A DNA stretch of 64,000 nucleotides from Oceanihabitans gracilariae. Lineage in GTDB: Bacteria; Bacteroidota; Bacteroidia; Flavobacteriales; Flavobacteriaceae. Both the position numbers and the translations under genes were made by a program. Numbering within the stretch: position 1 is the stretch's first letter; the number at the start of each line of letters is the position of its first letter. This document shows, in pieces, positions 33,147 through 42,003 of the stretch. The stretch is taken from contig NZ_JBHULM010000011.1 in assembly GCF_042684485.1 (NCBI RefSeq), forward strand, positions 62,001 through 126,000. Direction: 5' to 3'. The notes beneath the pieces were generated by a model. It was given only the letters and a program-made list of their open reading frames with translations. It had not been told where the DNA came from and did not search any database.

Positions 33147-34139
33147 ATGAAACAAATATTAAACAGACTAATAAACCACGAAAACATCTCTACAAAAGAG
33201 GCGAAACAGGTATTAGTTAACATCTCTAAAGGAGACTATAACCAAAGCCAAATTGCAGCATTTTTAACTGTTTATATGATGCGAAGCATAACGCTTGAAG
33301 AACTTCAAGGTTTTAGAGATGCTTTATTAGAGCTATGTATTCCTATTGATTTATCAGACTACAATGCTATTGATTTATGCGGAACAGGTGGTGACGGAAA
33401 AAACACCTTTAATATTTCCACACTTTCTTCTTTTGTAACTGCTGGTGCTGGTGTTAACGTTGCCAAACATGGTAATTATGGTGTCTCTTCTGCTTCAGGA
33501 TCTTCTAATGTTATGGAAGCCCTTGGTATCAAATTTTCTAACCAAGAAGATTTTTTAAAACAATCTATAGAAAAAGCAGGAATATGTGTTTTACACGCAC
33601 CTTTATTTCATCCTGCAATGAAAAATGTAGCACCAATAAGAAAAGAACTTGGTGTTAAAACATTTTTTAACATGTTAGGTCCAATGGTAAATCCTTCGTT
33701 TCCAAAAAACCAATTGGTAGGTGTTTTTAATCTAGAGCTACAACGTCTTTATGGTTATTTATACCAAGAAACAGACACTAATTATAGTATTGTTCACGCT
33801 TTAGATGGTTATGATGAAATTTCTTTAACCGGAAATACTAAAATTATTTCTAACCAAACAGAAACCATGCTTTCTCCATCCGATTTAAACCTAGAACAAA
33901 TTGAGCAAAGCGACATTTTTGGAGGAGATACCGTAAAAACTTCTGCTAAGATATTTTTAAATGTTATTTCAGGAAACGGAACCGAAGCGCAAAATAATGT
34001 AGTGTGTGCAAATGCAGGATTAGCAATTGCTACCACAAAACAGATAGACCACAAAACAGGATTTGAACTTGCTAAAGAATCGCTATTAAGCGGAAAAGCA
34101 AAAGCGAGTTTAGATGCTTTAATTGCATTGAGTAAATAA
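33147..34139 (+). CDS. trpD: Anthranilate phosphoribosyltransferase
   Basis: 330 residues. Joins anthranilate to PRPP in the second step of the pathway. The glycine-rich PRPP loop is CGTGGDGKNTFNIST (about residues 78-92), with KHGNYGVSSASGSSNVMEALG following and the NMLGPMVNP block near 180. The length is normal and it is not fused to trpG as it is in some enteric bacteria. It is third in the operon, after a 79-base gap that holds a hairpin repeat. Confidence 0.97.
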   Translation: MKQILNRLINHENISTKEAKQVLVNISKGDYNQSQIAAFLTVYMMRSITLEELQGFRDALLELCIPIDLSDYNAIDLCGTGGDGKNTFNISTLSSFVTAGAGVNVAKHGNYGVSSASGSSNVMEALGIKFSNQEDFLKQSIEKAGICVLHAPLFHPAMKNVAPIRKELGVKTFFNMLGPMVNPSFPKNQLVGVFNLELQRLYGYLYQETDTNYSIVHALDGYDEISLTGNTKIISNQTETMLSPSDLNLEQIEQSDIFGGDTVKTSAKIFLNVISGNGTEAQNNVVCANAGLAIATTKQIDHKTGFELAKESLLSGKAKASLDALIALSK

Positions 34140-34204
34140 AAAAGCTATAGTATTCATAAAGCAGTAAACATGTAAACTGTAAATGAAAAACGGAAGACGC
34201 AACC

Positions 34205-34990
34205 ATGGACATATTACAAAAAATAGTAACAGACAAACGTATAGAAGTTACGCTTCGTAAGCAGCTAATTCCTACCAAACAGTTAGAGCAATCTATTTTG
34301 TTTGAAAGAAAAACCATTTCTTTGGCTAACAAATTAAAAAACAGCACTTCAGGAATTATTGCAGAACACAAGCGTCGTTCGCCTTCAAAACAAGTTATTA
34401 ACCATAACTTAAACGTTTTTGATGTAGCAAAAGGATATGAAAACGCAGGTGTTTGTGGTATGTCTGTACTTACAGACGGGAAATATTTTGGAGGTAGCCT
34501 AGACGATTTGCTTACTGCAAGAGCTAGTTGTAATTTACCACTGCTTCGCAAAGAATTTATTATAGACACCTACCAGATTTTAGAAGCCAAAGCCTATGGA
34601 GCTGATGTTATTTTACTAATTGCTGCTATTTTAACAAGAGCAGAAATAAAACAGTTTTCAGAATTTGCAAAAAGCTTACATTTAGATGTTCTTTTAGAGG
34701 TGCATAACCAAGAAGAATTACAAAAAGCAATCATGCCAAGTTTAGATATGTTAGGCGTAAATAACCGAAACCTAAAAACTTTTAAAGTAAGTCTAGAAAC
34801 CAGTAAAACGATAAGCGAACAAATACCTAATGACTTTGTAAAAGTATCAGAAAGTGGTATTAGTTCTGTTGAAGCAATACAACAATTACAACCTTATGGT
34901 TATAAAGGATTTTTAATTGGTGAAAACTTTATGAAAACAGAAAATGCAGGCAACAGTGCAAAACAATTTATTGAAGAATTAAAAAAATAA
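34205..34990 (+). CDS. trpC: Indole-3-glycerol phosphate synthase
   Basis: A 261-residue TIM barrel that ring-closes CdRP to indole-3-glycerol phosphate. The signatures AEHKRRSPSK (about residues 55-64), SVLTDGKYFGGS (about 89-100), RKEFIIDTYQI, LGVNNRNLKTF and VSESGIS are all present. It is a single-function enzyme, since trpF is a separate gene 85 bases downstream. No unusual residues were seen. Confidence 0.97.
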   Translation: MDILQKIVTDKRIEVTLRKQLIPTKQLEQSILFERKTISLANKLKNSTSGIIAEHKRRSPSKQVINHNLNVFDVAKGYENAGVCGMSVLTDGKYFGGSLDDLLTARASCNLPLLRKEFIIDTYQILEAKAYGADVILLIAAILTRAEIKQFSEFAKSLHLDVLLEVHNQEELQKAIMPSLDMLGVNNRNLKTFKVSLETSKTISEQIPNDFVKVSESGISSVEAIQQLQPYGYKGFLIGENFMKTENAGNSAKQFIEELKK

Positions 34991-34996
34991 ACTATA

Positions 34997-35013
34997 CTTC
35001 CTGCTAAAGGAAG
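34997..35013. repeat. Small hairpin between trpC and trpF
   Basis: CTTCCT and AGGAAG separated by five bases, directly after the trpC stop. It may be a worn relative of the hairpin family seen elsewhere in the operon. Confidence 0.35.
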
Positions 35014-35075
35014 AATACACCATATAATTAACAGCAAAAAACAGATTTCTGTTTACGCAGAAAAAACAAAAAATT

Positions 35076-35711
35076 ATGAAACTAAAAGTATGCGGAATGA
35101 AATCCGAAAACAACATTTTAGATGTTGCAGAAATACAACCAGATTATCTAGGTTTTATATTTTACGAAAAGTCGCCACGATACTTTAATACCGAAATGCC
35201 AGAATTACCAGAAAGCATCCAAAAAATTGGTGTTTTTGTTAATGCATCGCTAGCATATATTGTAGATAAAATAGAAACCTATCAATTACATGGTGTACAA
35301 TTACATGGTAATGAATCTCCAGAACTATGTGCCCAATTAAAAGAATACAACGTAGTTGTAATAAAAGTGTTTTCTGTAAAAAACCTATTTGATTTTAGTG
35401 TTTTAGAACCTTATGAAGAGGTTTGTGATTATTTTCTTTTTGATACCAAAGGAAAAGAACCTGGAGGAAACGGTTATCCTTTTAACTGGAATATCTTTAA
35501 AAAATACCCTTCTAAAAAACCTTATATTTTAAGTGGAGGAATTGGTCCTGAACAAATAGAAGCATTACTATTATTTTTAAAACGCCCAGAATCTGATTTA
35601 TGTTGCACCTTAGATTTAAATAGTAAGTTCGAAAAATTACCAGGAATAAAAGACCTTAGCAAACTAAAAGAATTCAAACACCAATTAGCCATTAATAACT
35701 ACATACGCTAA
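35076..35711 (+). CDS. trpF: Phosphoribosylanthranilate isomerase
   Basis: A 211-residue TIM barrel catalysing the Amadori rearrangement of PRA to CdRP. KVCGMKSENNI at the start holds the catalytic Cys, YLGFIFYEKSPRY follows, HGVQLHGNE is near 70-78, the catalytic Asp is in FLFDTKGKEPGG near 128, and the phosphate-binding LSGGIGPE is near 155. All are standard. It lies 21 bases before trpB. Confidence 0.96.
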   Translation: MKLKVCGMKSENNILDVAEIQPDYLGFIFYEKSPRYFNTEMPELPESIQKIGVFVNASLAYIVDKIETYQLHGVQLHGNESPELCAQLKEYNVVVIKVFSVKNLFDFSVLEPYEEVCDYFLFDTKGKEPGGNGYPFNWNIFKKYPSKKPYILSGGIGPEQIEALLLFLKRPESDLCCTLDLNSKFEKLPGIKDLSKLKEFKHQLAINNYIR

Positions 35712-35732
35712 TTAAGAAAACAGTTACCAGTC

Positions 35733-36914
35733 ATGAATTATAATATTAACGAAAACGGATATTACGGAGAATTTGGTGGAGCATACATACCAGAAATGCT
35801 GTATCCTAATGTAGAAGAGTTACGCCAAAACTATCTTAAAGTCATGGCAGAACCTGAGTTTCAAAAAGAATTCAACCAGCTATTAAAAGATTATGTTGGT
35901 CGTCCTTCGCCATTATATTTTGCAAAACGTCTTTCTAAAAAATACAACACCAAAGTATACTTAAAAAGAGAAGACTTAAACCATACAGGAGCACATAAAA
36001 TCAATAATACTATTGGCCAGATTTTAATGGCTAAGCGTTTAGGTAAACACCGAATTATTGCCGAAACTGGTGCAGGACAACATGGTGTAGCCACAGCAAC
36101 CGTTTGTGCTTTAATGGGTTTAGAGTGTATAGTATATATGGGCGAAATTGATATTGCGCGTCAAGCACCAAATGTTGCTAGAATGAAAATGTTAGGCGCA
36201 ACAGTTATTCCTGCATTATCTGGAAGCCGAACCCTAAAAGACGCTACCAACGAAGCCATTCGTGATTGGATTAACAACCCTGTAGACACGCATTATATTA
36301 TTGGTAGTGTGGTTGGTCCGCATCCATACCCAGACATGGTAGCGCGTTTTCAAGCCATCGTTTCTGAAGAAATACAATGGCAACTAAAAGAGCAAGAAGG
36401 CACTACAAAACCAGATTACGTAGTAGCTTGCGTTGGTGGTGGTAGTAATGCTGCAGGAGCTTACTATCATTTTCTAGAAGACACAGACGTAAAACTTATT
36501 GCTGTAGAAGCTGCTGGTTTAGGTGTAGAAACTGGTGAAAGTGCTGCAACTTCCGTTTTAGGCAAAGAAGGTATTATTCATGGTAGCAAAACCTTGTTGA
36601 TGCAAACCAACGACGGACAAATTACAGAACCATATTCCATTTCTGCAGGATTAGATTATCCAGGTGTTGGCCCAATGCATGCCCATTTATACAAAACAGA
36701 ACGTGCAGAATTTATTGCCATTACAGATGATCAAGCCATGAACGCAGGATTAGAATTATGCAAACTAGAAGGTATCATTCCTGCTATTGAAAGCTCGCAT
36801 GCATTAGCCGTTTTTGAGCAAAAAAAGTTTCAACCAGAAGATGTTGTTGTATTGAGTTTATCTGGTCGTGGCGATAAAGATTTACAGAATTATATAGACT
36901 ATTTTAAACTATAG
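35733..36914 (+). CDS. trpB: Tryptophan synthase beta chain
   Basis: A 393-residue PLP enzyme that joins indole and serine. The Schiff-base Lys is in HTGAHKINN (about residue 87), the catalytic Glu in AETGAGQHGVA (about 109), the phosphate cradle is GGGSNAAGA (about 232-240), and SGRGDKD lies near the C-terminus. It is the usual TrpB1 form that partners TrpA. In this operon it is separated from trpA by a small GIY-YIG gene with flanking hairpins. Confidence 0.98.
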   Translation: MNYNINENGYYGEFGGAYIPEMLYPNVEELRQNYLKVMAEPEFQKEFNQLLKDYVGRPSPLYFAKRLSKKYNTKVYLKREDLNHTGAHKINNTIGQILMAKRLGKHRIIAETGAGQHGVATATVCALMGLECIVYMGEIDIARQAPNVARMKMLGATVIPALSGSRTLKDATNEAIRDWINNPVDTHYIIGSVVGPHPYPDMVARFQAIVSEEIQWQLKEQEGTTKPDYVVACVGGGSNAAGAYYHFLEDTDVKLIAVEAAGLGVETGESAATSVLGKEGIIHGSKTLLMQTNDGQITEPYSISAGLDYPGVGPMHAHLYKTERAEFIAITDDQAMNAGLELCKLEGIIPAIESSHALAVFEQKKFQPEDVVVLSLSGRGDKDLQNYIDYFKL

Positions 36915-36921
36915 TTTTTTA

Positions 36922-36946
36922 ATTTCCGCGAAGGCGGAAATCTCAT
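36922..36946 (+). repeat. Left hairpin repeat flanking the GIY-YIG gene
   Basis: A perfect palindrome, TTTCCGC-GAAG-GCGGAAA, followed by TCTCAT. The 25 bases 36922-36946 are identical to 44095-44119 after lysS. The TCTC tail points toward the GIY-YIG gene. Confidence 0.85.
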
Positions 36947-36955
36947 GAATTAAAA

Positions 36956-37240
36956 ATGGAACTACATTATGTTTACATATTAACAAATAAAAATCATACT
37001 GTTCTTTATGTTGGCAGGTCTAAGCAACCTAAAATCAGAATAAAACAACATAAAAACAATAGTTTAAAAACTTTTACAGGAAGATACAACGTAGATAAAC
37101 TTGTCTATTTTGAAACTACCAAATATGTAAACAATTCTATTAAAAGAGAAAGACAAATAAAGAAATGGAATCGGGAATGGAAAGAAAATTTGATAAATGA
37201 TATGAATCCAGATTGGAAGGACTTATCAGATTTACTATAA
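36956..37240 (+). CDS. Single-domain GIY-YIG endonuclease (UPF0213/YhbQ-like)
   Basis: 94 residues that are nothing but a GIY-YIG nuclease domain: YVYILTNKN...LYVGRS replaces the GIY/YIG pair, the catalytic Arg is in IRIKQHK (about residue 27), and the metal-binding Glu is in IKRERQIKKW (about 64). Family members nick or cut DNA, but single-domain forms are mostly uncharacterised. It is embedded between trpB and trpA, which are normally adjacent, and inverted hairpin repeats stand 9 bases before its start and 25 bases after its stop. This suggests a small mobile unit rather than a trp function. Confidence 0.9.
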   Translation: MELHYVYILTNKNHTVLYVGRSKQPKIRIKQHKNNSLKTFTGRYNVDKLVYFETTKYVNNSIKRERQIKKWNREWKENLINDMNPDWKDLSDLL

Positions 37241-37265
37241 ACAAATCATCACTAATATTTAAAAG

Positions 37266-37285
37266 ATTTCCGCCTTTGCGGAAAT
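37266..37285 (-). repeat. Right hairpin repeat flanking the GIY-YIG gene
   Basis: A perfect palindrome, ATTTCCGC-CTTT-GCGGAAAT. Judged by loop and tail it is in the opposite orientation to the left copy, so the two form inverted termini around 36956-37240. No target-site duplication is evident. Confidence 0.8.
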
Positions 37286-37302
37286 GAAAAGACACATCTT
37301 CA

Positions 37303-38067
37303 ATGAATCGCATTCAAACAAAACTAAAAGAAAGCAAAAAGCTTTTATCCATCTACTTTACAGCAGGATATCCTAGTCTAGACGATACTGCAACCATTAT
37401 TCAAAACCTGGAAAAAAGCGGTGTAGACATGATAGAAATAGGATTACCTTTTAGTGATCCTTTAGCTGATGGACCAACCATACAAGCTAGTTCTACACAA
37501 GCATTAAAAAACGGCATGACAACCCAAGCGCTTTTTAATCAATTAAAAGACATACGTAAAACCGTTTCTATTCCTTTAATTATCATGGGCTATTTTAACC
37601 CAATGCTACAATATGGTGTAGAAGCCTTTTGTAAAAAATGCCAAGAAATAGGGATCGACGGATTAATTATTCCAGATTTACCAGTAGATGTGTATAACAA
37701 TGAGTATAAAGCAACTTTTGAAAAATACGGATTAATCAATGTGTTTTTAATTACACCACAAACTAGCGTAGAGCGCATAAACTTTATAGATTCTATTTCA
37801 AACGGATTTATTTATATGGTAAGTAGTGCAAGTGTAACAGGAAGCAGTTCTGGTTTTGGTAAAGAACAAACCAATTACTTTAAACGCATTGCAGACATGC
37901 AACTTAACAATCCGCAAGTTATTGGTTTTGGAATTTCGGATAACGAAACCTTTACTCAAGCAACCACACATGCAAAAGGTGCTATTATAGGTTCTGCATT
38001 TATCAAGCATCTTACCAATAAAGGAGTTTCAGAAATAAACAGTTTCGTAAAAAACATCTTGAACTAA
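37303..38067 (+). CDS. trpA: Tryptophan synthase alpha chain
   Basis: A 254-residue TIM barrel that splits indole-3-glycerol phosphate to indole for TrpB. The catalytic Glu is in IEIGLPFSDPLADGP (about residue 47), the Asp in PDLPVD (about 128), and the phosphate-binding GFGISD and GSAFIKH segments are near 207 and 226. It is complete and normal. It starts 17 bases after the right-hand hairpin and is followed after 3 bases by a small membrane gene. Confidence 0.97.
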   Translation: MNRIQTKLKESKKLLSIYFTAGYPSLDDTATIIQNLEKSGVDMIEIGLPFSDPLADGPTIQASSTQALKNGMTTQALFNQLKDIRKTVSIPLIIMGYFNPMLQYGVEAFCKKCQEIGIDGLIIPDLPVDVYNNEYKATFEKYGLINVFLITPQTSVERINFIDSISNGFIYMVSSASVTGSSSGFGKEQTNYFKRIADMQLNNPQVIGFGISDNETFTQATTHAKGAIIGSAFIKHLTNKGVSEINSFVKNILN

Positions 38068-38070
38068 AGC

Positions 38071-38295
38071 ATGAAAACACTAAACGATTGGAAAATAATT
38101 ACTGTACTCTGCTTCACTTTAGGCTTAGCACCATTTACACCAGAACCTCACATTATTGGTAAACTAAAATGGATTTTTGGTGGTGCAGATGGTATGCAGT
38201 TTATGGATTGGTTTGATGTTGTATTGCATGGTTTTCCTTTTGTATTACTTTTACGGTTAATAATATTAAAAATAGTCTCAAAAAATGCCGCTTAA
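38071..38295 (+). CDS. Small conserved membrane protein
   Basis: 74 residues with two hydrophobic segments (about 9-22 and 48-67) and a conserved-looking centre (PFTPEPHIIGKLKWIFGGADGM). Similar short proteins in Bacteroidota are often labelled RND transporter, without basis. It starts three bases after trpA and overlaps the trmL start by 11 bases, so it is clearly in the operon. The function is unknown. Confidence 0.75.
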   Translation: MKTLNDWKIITVLCFTLGLAPFTPEPHIIGKLKWIFGGADGMQFMDWFDVVLHGFPFVLLLRLIILKIVSKNAA

Positions 38296-38737
38296 CATTG
38301 TACTCATAGAACCAGAAATACCAAACAACACTGGTAACATTGGTAGATTAGCTTTGGCTTCTGGATCTAATTTACACTTAGTAAAACCTTTTGGTTTTGA
38401 AATTACAGATACACGACTAAAACGTGCTGGATTAGATTATTGGCAACACCTTAACCTTCATTATTATGATAGTTTAGATGATTTTTTAACAAAAAACAAA
38501 GATGCCAACATGGTGTTTTTATCTAGTCATGGTACCCAAAAACATTATGACATTAGTTATAAAGACAATATGTTTCTTGTATTTGGTAAAGAGTCTGCAG
38601 GTTTACCTAAAGTACTTGTTGAAAATAACAAGGACAAGCTTTTTAAAATACCTTTATACAGTGAACATGTTAGAAGCCTAAACTTAGCAAATGCAGTAAG
38701 CATTGTTGTTTATGAAGGATTGCGTGATTTACAATAA
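38285..38737 (+). CDS. trmL: tRNA (cytidine(34)-2'-O)-methyltransferase, SPOUT family
   Basis: 150 residues that methylate the ribose of the wobble base in tRNA-Leu. It has all three SPOUT knot motifs: IPNNTGNIGRLA (about residues 12-23), FGKESAGLP (about 99-107) and IPLYSEHVRSLNLANAVSIVVYE (about 118-140). The length is normal for TrmL, a minimal SPOUT enzyme. It is the last gene of the trp transcript, overlapping the membrane gene and ending at a strong terminator. Confidence 0.94.
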   Translation: MPLNIVLIEPEIPNNTGNIGRLALASGSNLHLVKPFGFEITDTRLKRAGLDYWQHLNLHYYDSLDDFLTKNKDANMVFLSSHGTQKHYDISYKDNMFLVFGKESAGLPKVLVENNKDKLFKIPLYSEHVRSLNLANAVSIVVYEGLRDLQ

Positions 38738-38754
38738 GCTACTACCATAAAAAC

Positions 38755-38785
38755 AAAAAGCCTAAGTTTAAAACTTAGGCTTTTT
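38755..38785. terminator. Bidirectional terminator at the end of the trp-trmL transcript
   Basis: AAAAAGCCTAAGTTT (38755-38769) pairs with AAACTTAGGCTTTTT (38771-38785); it also serves the convergent gene at 38807. Confidence 0.9.
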
Positions 38786-38806
38786 GTTTGGCTAATAATC
38801 TACTTT

Positions 38807-40357
38807 TTAGTTTACCATAAACTTCTTTGCTTTTAGCAAGCCGTCTTTTTTAACTACCAATATATAATGCCCTGCAGTTAAACTAGAAACATCTAACTGT
38901 GTTTTATTATCTAGTAATTCTTTTTCTACTTCAAAAAGTTGTCTTCCTTGAATATCATATATTTTAACCTGTATTTCATGACCTTCAAAATTATATTGCG
39001 AAGCAAAGGCTAGATTTAAAATAGTATTTGTAGGATTAGGATATAAGGTAAAAGACTGTGTATTTAAGCTTATATCATTTACACTAAGCTGTTGTGCATC
39101 TAAATAATCTGCTACACCATTTTCATTAATATCATCATCTGTAGGATCTCCATTGCCATTATAATCTTCATCTAGCGTAAGCACTCCATCTCCATCATCA
39201 TCAAAATCTAAATGGTTATAAATACCATCGTTATCTGTATCTAAAAATGTTGGCGTAGTATCTCTACCTCCAAAAACCAATTCAATATTAGTAACAACAG
39301 TATCACCATCGTCATCATTATCTAAATAATTAGGAATACCATCACCATCTGTATCGTCATCTGCTAAATTGCCATTATCGTTTACATCTTCCATTCCGTT
39401 TGGCAATCCATCTGCTTCTTGATCTCCTTCACAATCAACAAAAGATATATTTAAATCGAAACTCACATTATCTGTTGCTGGATTCATAACTATTGAATAG
39501 CTATTAATTCCTGCATTAATGCTTACTGTTCCTGTAACTTCTGTATTATTAGCATCTAAAATAGAAACTATATTTTCTGCTGGATCTAAATTAAATTGCT
39601 CTAATATAGTATTGGCATATACAGCAAAATCAAAATACTCTGTATTGTCATTATCGGCATCACAAACAACAACATTAAAACTTGTAGTTGGTATAAAACG
39701 CCAACCCTCTTCTGTTGCTTCCCATTGGCCTGTATTACGTCCTGGAGGAGCTATACCATGAATTTCTGCTCCTACTTCTTTTTGTAATCCTATTACTGCG
39801 TTACCATTATTCCACGTTGCACATAAAGGTTTATTTTTTATATACACATCAATAATTCCTGAGGTTTCATGTAAAACAATTTGAGATGTAGAAAGCATTT
39901 CATTACATGCAAATTGCGGAATATTATCAAATATAGTATAAAAACGTCTGTTAGGTGATTGACCAGAAACTCCTGTAAAAATCGTTCCTACTACATCTGC
40001 TGTATTATTATCCATATCATGAAAAGGACCAAATATAGATGGATAAGGAAGTGCTGCAGAAGGAATAGCTTCATTAAAAGTCCAAGGAGCAAAATTATCT
40101 GCATTAGAAGTATCAAAAGAAATTGTTCCGTTTGAGCCAACAACTAATTGTGAGTAATTAGCATAATCTGAATAAAACTTAAAATCAAAAGGAATAGCGA
40201 TAACAGATGAATAAATATCATCATTATTAAATACTACTTCGTCTATTTCTGTAAATTCTTGAAAAGGTATAGATTCTACCGTATATTCATAAGAGTTTTG
40301 TGCAGTAATTTTTAAACTAAAAAAAAGAACAGCAATTAAAATGTAATTTTTTGTCAT
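38807..40357 (-). CDS. T9SS-exported protein with calcium-binding TSP3-like repeats
   Basis: 516 residues. A signal peptide (cleavage near residue 19, TAQ) is followed by a beta-rich domain (about 40-215: IPFDFKFYSDYANYSQLVVGSNG, later VLHETSGIIDVYIKNK and GNAVIGLQK) that also occurs inside the giant protein at 53973. Asp/Asn-rich thrombospondin type 3-like calcium repeats follow (about 310-425, DTDGDGIPNYLDNDDDGD). The last 75 residues (FTLYPNPTNTILNL ... KKFMVN) are a type A T9SS sorting domain, so it is secreted across the outer membrane and probably anchored. The ligand is unknown. Confidence 0.88.
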   Translation of the reverse strand: MTKNYILIAVLFFSLKITAQNSYEYTVESIPFQEFTEIDEVVFNNDDIYSSVIAIPFDFKFYSDYANYSQLVVGSNGTISFDTSNADNFAPWTFNEAIPSAALPYPSIFGPFHDMDNNTADVVGTIFTGVSGQSPNRRFYTIFDNIPQFACNEMLSTSQIVLHETSGIIDVYIKNKPLCATWNNGNAVIGLQKEVGAEIHGIAPPGRNTGQWEATEEGWRFIPTTSFNVVVCDADNDNTEYFDFAVYANTILEQFNLDPAENIVSILDANNTEVTGTVSINAGINSYSIVMNPATDNVSFDLNISFVDCEGDQEADGLPNGMEDVNDNGNLADDDTDGDGIPNYLDNDDDGDTVVTNIELVFGGRDTTPTFLDTDNDGIYNHLDFDDDGDGVLTLDEDYNGNGDPTDDDINENGVADYLDAQQLSVNDISLNTQSFTLYPNPTNTILNLAFASQYNFEGHEIQVKIYDIQGRQLFEVEKELLDNKTQLDVSSLTAGHYILVVKKDGLLKAKKFMVN

Positions 40358-40453
40358 AGTATCATTTGGTTTTACGCAAACAATTTACAATAATAATTTA
40401 CAAATATTGTAACCTAAATATTACATTTCAATAAACAAAAAAAACTTAAGCTA

Positions 40454-41170
40454 TTACAAACCAGCCACAGCGTACTTGAACTCTGCTTCAAAAAGAGCTG
40501 TAAAATGTTTTAATAGTTTTTCTTTAACCTCTTCAATACTTACTTCTTTTACACCAAGTTCTACGTTTAAAGAAGTAACCGCTTTACCACGAATACCACA
40601 AGGAATCATATTATCAAAATACCCCAAATCTGCATTTACATTTAAAGCAAATCCATGCATGGTTACCCAACGAGAAGCACGAACTCCCATAGCACATATT
40701 TTTCTTGCAAATGGCGTACCTACGTCTAGCCAAACACCTGTTTCACCAGGACTACGCTCTGCTTTTACATTGTATTCTGCAAGTGTAAGAATAATCATTT
40801 CTTCTAAAAAACGAAGGTATTTATGTATGTCTGTAAAAAAGTTATCTAGATCTAAAATAGGATATCCTACAATTTGTCCTGGACCATGATAGGTAATATC
40901 TCCTCCTCTATTTACTTTGTAAAAACTAGCTCCTTTTTCGGCAAGCTGCTCTTCATTTACTAATAGGTTTGCCATGTCACCACTTTTACCTAAAGTATAC
41001 ACATGCGGATGTTCTACAAATAAAAAATAGTTTGTAGTTGGTAGCGTTAACGCTTCTCTTCTATTTTTAATTTTAGCATCTACAACAGATTTAAATAAAG
41101 ACTCTTGATAGTCCCAAGTATCTTTATAATCTTTTAATCCTAAATCCTGTAATTGTACTGTTTTATTCAA
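40454..41170 (-). CDS. lipB: Octanoyl-[acyl-carrier-protein]:protein N-octanoyltransferase
   Basis: 238 residues. Moves octanoate from ACP to the lipoyl domains of 2-oxoacid dehydrogenases. The family signature RGGDITYHGPGQIVGYPI (about residues 88-105) is present, as is the catalytic Cys-Lys pair: Lys in FARKICAMGV (about 157) and Cys in PCGIRGKAVTSL (about 191). The length is normal. It lies 15 bases downstream of the lipoprotein gene at 41186 and ends before the secreted protein at 38807. Confidence 0.97.
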   Translation of the reverse strand: MNKTVQLQDLGLKDYKDTWDYQESLFKSVVDAKIKNRREALTLPTTNYFLFVEHPHVYTLGKSGDMANLLVNEEQLAEKGASFYKVNRGGDITYHGPGQIVGYPILDLDNFFTDIHKYLRFLEEMIILTLAEYNVKAERSPGETGVWLDVGTPFARKICAMGVRASRWVTMHGFALNVNADLGYFDNMIPCGIRGKAVTSLNVELGVKEVSIEEVKEKLLKHFTALFEAEFKYAVAGL

Positions 41171-41185
41171 AACTAATCCTGCTTT

Positions 41186-41971
41186 TTAATCTTTTAATTC
41201 TACATCTAAAGTCATTGCTTCTGGAGATTTTATCATTTCAATAAAATTCATTTTTAAGCTAACCGATTTTTTATCTGCACTTATTACAGCGTTTTTATTG
41301 GTAACAGATTCTATTTCTTTTGGAAAATGATACACTAACGTATAACTCATAGCTTCAAAAACCTCTTTAGAATCTCCCATTTCATTGATTTCTGCATCTA
41401 AAGTTTCAATGTCTTCAGTCGCTAACTCAAAATCTTTTTTAACAAACCTAGAAAAGGTTTTACCATCATAGGTGAAATCTATATACTCAAAAACATCTTC
41501 TGATGCTTTCGCTACAGCGCTTTCTCCTAATTGTCCGAATTGCGAATTGCTTTCTGAATTTAGCTTTTTAGCTTCATCAATTTTTTCTAAAGCTTCAGGT
41601 AGCTCTTCTAAACTAGTAAATGTAGAACCAAATCCCATATCAAAAAGACCTTCTTCTTCATCTATCTTCATTTTTATAATGATACTCTCTAAAGACTTTA
41701 ATTTTTCTTGTTCTTCAACAGGTAGCTTAGCAATACTATCGGCTTTTTCTACCAACATATCTTTAAAATACATGACACTATCTAGTTTTACTTTTTCTTT
41801 AGTGTCGTCTTTTTTAGCTCCTCCCATTTCATCCATGGTTTTCATGATTTCACTCATGTCATAACGCATAATAAACTCTCCAGAACCATCGGGATTAAAG
41901 GTTATTTCTTCGGTAAAATTACAACTGGTTAATAAAAAAACGCTGGCAAGAACTAGTAAAATTTGTTTCAT
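41186..41971 (-). CDS. Putative lipoprotein of unknown function
   Basis: 261 residues. It begins with a lipoprotein signal (MKQILLVLASVFLLTSC, Cys17), then ITFNPDGSGEFIMRYDMSEIM, a pattern seen in a family of flavobacterial lipoproteins with no known role. The rest is rich in Asp, Glu and Lys and predicted helical in the middle. A TATCTTTG promoter box lies 32 bases upstream of its ATG, and it likely leads lipB in a two-gene unit. Confidence 0.8.
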   Translation of the reverse strand: MKQILLVLASVFLLTSCNFTEEITFNPDGSGEFIMRYDMSEIMKTMDEMGGAKKDDTKEKVKLDSVMYFKDMLVEKADSIAKLPVEEQEKLKSLESIIIKMKIDEEEGLFDMGFGSTFTSLEELPEALEKIDEAKKLNSESNSQFGQLGESAVAKASEDVFEYIDFTYDGKTFSRFVKKDFELATEDIETLDAEINEMGDSKEVFEAMSYTLVYHFPKEIESVTNKNAVISADKKSVSLKMNFIEMIKSPEAMTLDVELKD

Positions 41972-42003
41972 TTATAAAGATTTTGTTATTCTTAAATTAG
42001 AAA

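Noticed and set aside
36922..37285. Reading the GIY-YIG gene as a homing endonuclease in an intron or intein
   Set aside because: trpB and trpA are both complete and uninterrupted, so there is no host gene being split; the gene is intergenic.
39100..39420. Periodic ATC/CAT-rich stretch looking like a repeat array
   Set aside because: It is the reverse strand of Asp/Asn codons in thrombospondin type 3-like calcium repeats, not a CRISPR or a DNA-level satellite.
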